DNA of 48,827 nt from Flavobacteriales bacterium (GTDB lineage: Bacteria; Bacteroidota; Bacteroidia; Flavobacteriales_D; Sanyastnellaceae), in NCBI GenBank assembly GCA_947488195.1, contig CANKYR010000005.1:1-48827 (forward strand), given 5' to 3'. Position numbers and translations under genes: made by a program. A model generated the notes under the pieces. The model saw nothing but the letters and a program-made list of their open reading frames with translations, searched no databases and was not told the DNA's origin. Positions 47,132-48,827 of this stretch are shown piece after piece. Within the stretch, counting starts at the first letter, position 1. Each line of letters opens with the position of its first letter.

Positions 47132-48807
47132 AAAGAAAGTTAGATTATTTTTTTTCGGGTGAAGGGAAGTGGCTTCGCCGCGTCTTGCTTGCAGCAGCTG
47201 CTGTGCGCTTAATTGCTGCTGCTTTTTCGGAAGGGTATCTCATGAGCGACGATCATTTCTTGGCCGTTGAACCGGTTTCTTCATGGGTGCACGGAGAGAA
47301 TTACCACAACTGGTTTCCCAATGAATACAACCACACCGATCACGCCCAGCCCTTCAGTTATGCGTATTATTTTTTGAATTTCGTAATCCTGAAGTTCTGT
47401 GCTGTAATTGGAATTCTGAATCCGTTTATCCAGGCCTTTGTTCTTCGCTTGGCGCATGCCGCCTTGAGTTTATGGGGAGTTTACTTATTTGTAAAACTCG
47501 CTGAACGTCTCATTTCATCGGTCACCTGGCGCATGTATGCCATTTGGTTCTGGGTATTCGGAGGAGTAGTCACTGTTTTCAGCGTTCATCAATTGGTTGA
47601 AACCGCCTGCATACCTTTTGTGTTGTTGGCCTATTTGTATGTCTTGAAGTATTTCGAGCGTGAGCGAATGAGCGCACTAGTCATTGCTGCTATCGCATTT
47701 TCTTTTTCGGTTGGAATGCGTTACCAATTGGTCTTCTTCCCCCTCACGTTGGGAATGTATTTGTTGTGGAAACGCAAGTGGAGTGGGGCGTTGCTCTTCG
47801 GAATCTTCTTCACCCTTGGCTTCGCTCTCACCCAAATCGACAACCTGTTGTTCTGGCACAAACCCATTTATCAGCATTTACTCGACTATCAATCCTACAA
47901 CACCTCGCACTTCGCCGATTACCCGAGTAATGTTTTTTCATACCTGGCTTTAATCACGTATTACATCTTTCCAGTTGTAACAATTGTTTTCCTAATCTCC
48001 CTTCGCCGCAGGCCCTCGCACGAAGTGCCCTCGTCTGAAAGACCCTCGTCCAACGGACCCTCGCATCTTGTGCCCTCGTCCGCAGGACCTTCGTCTATTA
48101 GACCTTCGCACGCAGTGCAAATATTCATCGGTGTAGCAATCTTCATTGTGTTTCACCTAATCTTTCCGAACAGACAAGAAAGGTTCTTACTTCCCGCAGT
48201 CCCATTCGTGTTGTTATTGATGATAAGAACAATTTCCAAGCGCTATTCGTACTCCGCACCCTCGCACGAAGTGCCCTCGTCTGAAAGACCCTCGTCCTTT
48301 GGACCCTCGCATCTTGTGCCCTCGTCTGAAAGACCCTCGTCCACCGGACCTTCGCACATCGTGCACCAGGCCATGCGCTGGTCAATCTACCTCTCCATCA
48401 TCTACACCGTTAGTTATTCCTTTTACATCCCAAAATCAAAATACCTCGAAGCTTCAAAAGCACTATACGAACGCGGCGATTTTCAAAATGTGGTTATCGA
48501 CAATTGGAAAGGAGAGGAGTCGGTTTGGTTGCCGATGCATTATGTTGGGAAATTCGTGCATCCGCTTTCCATGACTTCGTCGAAGACCATTGATCAACTG
48601 AAACAGCAGATCACCCATCAACCTTATTACGATTCGAAACGCCTTCCAGCTCCTGCACCCAACTACCTCATAATCTGGGGTAGGGAAGAGGCATATCCTC
48701 GCGCTAAACAACACGAAGAATGCGGCTTCCAACTCCAGCGTCTTTCTCCTGCTCAAAGCGAAAAAGAAAACGGTTTTGCATTGTATTCTCTCGATTTTTT
48801 GCCTTAG
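47128..48807 (+). CDS. GT22 (Alg9/PIG-B)-like polytopic glycosyltransferase
   Basis: Polytopic; early SDDHF motif; FPNRQERFLLPAVPFVLLL (HxERF-like). Confidence 0.7.
   Translation: MKRKLDYFFSGEGKWLRRVLLAAAAVRLIAAAFSEGYLMSDDHFLAVEPVSSWVHGENYHNWFPNEYNHTDHAQPFSYAYYFLNFVILKFCAVIGILNPFIQAFVLRLAHAALSLWGVYLFVKLAERLISSVTWRMYAIWFWVFGGVVTVFSVHQLVETACIPFVLLAYLYVLKYFERERMSALVIAAIAFSFSVGMRYQLVFFPLTLGMYLLWKRKWSGALLFGIFFTLGFALTQIDNLLFWHKPIYQHLLDYQSYNTSHFADYPSNVFSYLALITYYIFPVVTIVFLISLRRRPSHEVPSSERPSSNGPSHLVPSSAGPSSIRPSHAVQIFIGVAIFIVFHLIFPNRQERFLLPAVPFVLLLMIRTISKRYSYSAPSHEVPSSERPSSFGPSHLVPSSERPSSTGPSHIVHQAMRWSIYLSIIYTVSYSFYIPKSKYLEASKALYERGDFQNVVIDNWKGEESVWLPMHYVGKFVHPLSMTSSKTIDQLKQQITHQPYYDSKRLPAPAPNYLIIWGREEAYPRAKQHEECGFQLQRLSPAQSEKENGFALYSLDFLP
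48013..48117 (+). repeat. Micro-hairpin tandem array C: 7 x 15 bp (CCCTCG + 9-nt micropalindrome)
   Basis: CCCTCG followed by CAC-GAA-GTG / TCT-GAA-AGA / TCC-AAC-GGA / CAT-CTT-GTG / TCC-GCA-GGA / TCT-ATT-AGA / CAC-GCA-GTG (last two spacers CCTTCG). Confidence 0.95.
48259..48363 (+). repeat. Micro-hairpin tandem array D: 7 x 15 bp, sister of array C
   Basis: CCCTCG followed by CAC-GAA-GTG / TCT-GAA-AGA / TCC-TTT-GGA / CAT-CTT-GTG / TCT-GAA-AGA / TCC-ACC-GGA / CAC-ATC-GTG (last spacer CCTTCG). Confidence 0.95.
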
Positions 48808-48827
48808 TAGAAAAATCTATTGGAAAC

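Noticed and set aside
48013-48363. CRISPR-like array
   Set aside because: Units are 12-15 bp with 3-6 bp constant parts, lie in coding sequence, and have no cas genes nearby.
35267-48363. Phase-variation microsatellites
   Set aside because: Periods are multiples of 3, so slippage would change length without switching genes off, and units are too diverged for frequent slippage.
47961-48574. ORFs in other frames over arrays C and D (CEGLIDEGPADEGTRCEG..., MDPRILCPRLKDPRPP...)
   Set aside because: Repeat-driven open frames with no domain signature. The glycosyltransferase frame has TM helices on both sides.

Overview
The window reads as a Bacteroidota (Flavobacteriales-like) chromosomal segment. 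It has dense, often overlapping genes, a T9SS sorting domain, DUF4249 and GLPGLI/DUF4412-like lipoproteins, bshA, and TAnnTTTG-type promoters. Main blocks are: a truncated T9SS lysyl-endopeptidase-like protease; GT2 / ECF sigma / rsmG; an orphan response regulator; a nearly complete menaquinone operon (thioesterase-menF-menD-menB-menA-membrane protein-menC-menE-rdgB); accA; M16 peptidase; MBL and radical SAM genes; an acyltransferase plus MBL pair; sucC; htrA; a long GAPDH; an RnfD-like plus DUF2330 pair; cmk; a GH3 plus beta-lactamase fusion; bshA; msrB; uvrA; a sigma factor; a BtuF-like lipoprotein; an acyl-CoA carboxylase beta subunit; and a GT22-like glycosyltransferase. I saw no rRNA, tRNA, IS element or CRISPR. 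The most unusual signal is a family of in-frame tandem micro-hairpin arrays in three unrelated genes (35267-35374, 44979-45050, 48013-48117, 48259-48363). Each unit is a fixed spacer (TCT/AGA, or CCCTCG) plus a 9-nt micropalindrome (3-nt arm, 3-nt loop, reverse-complement arm). The arms change together and stay complementary, and the loops are mostly GNA triplets, the class of unusually stable mini-hairpins. The same 12-bp repeat occurs in opposite orientation in two genes, so the constraint looks like DNA/RNA rather than protein. A second signal is a set of promoters whose TAnnTTTG-like -7 element ends exactly 4 nt before the start codon, which implies leaderless mRNAs.
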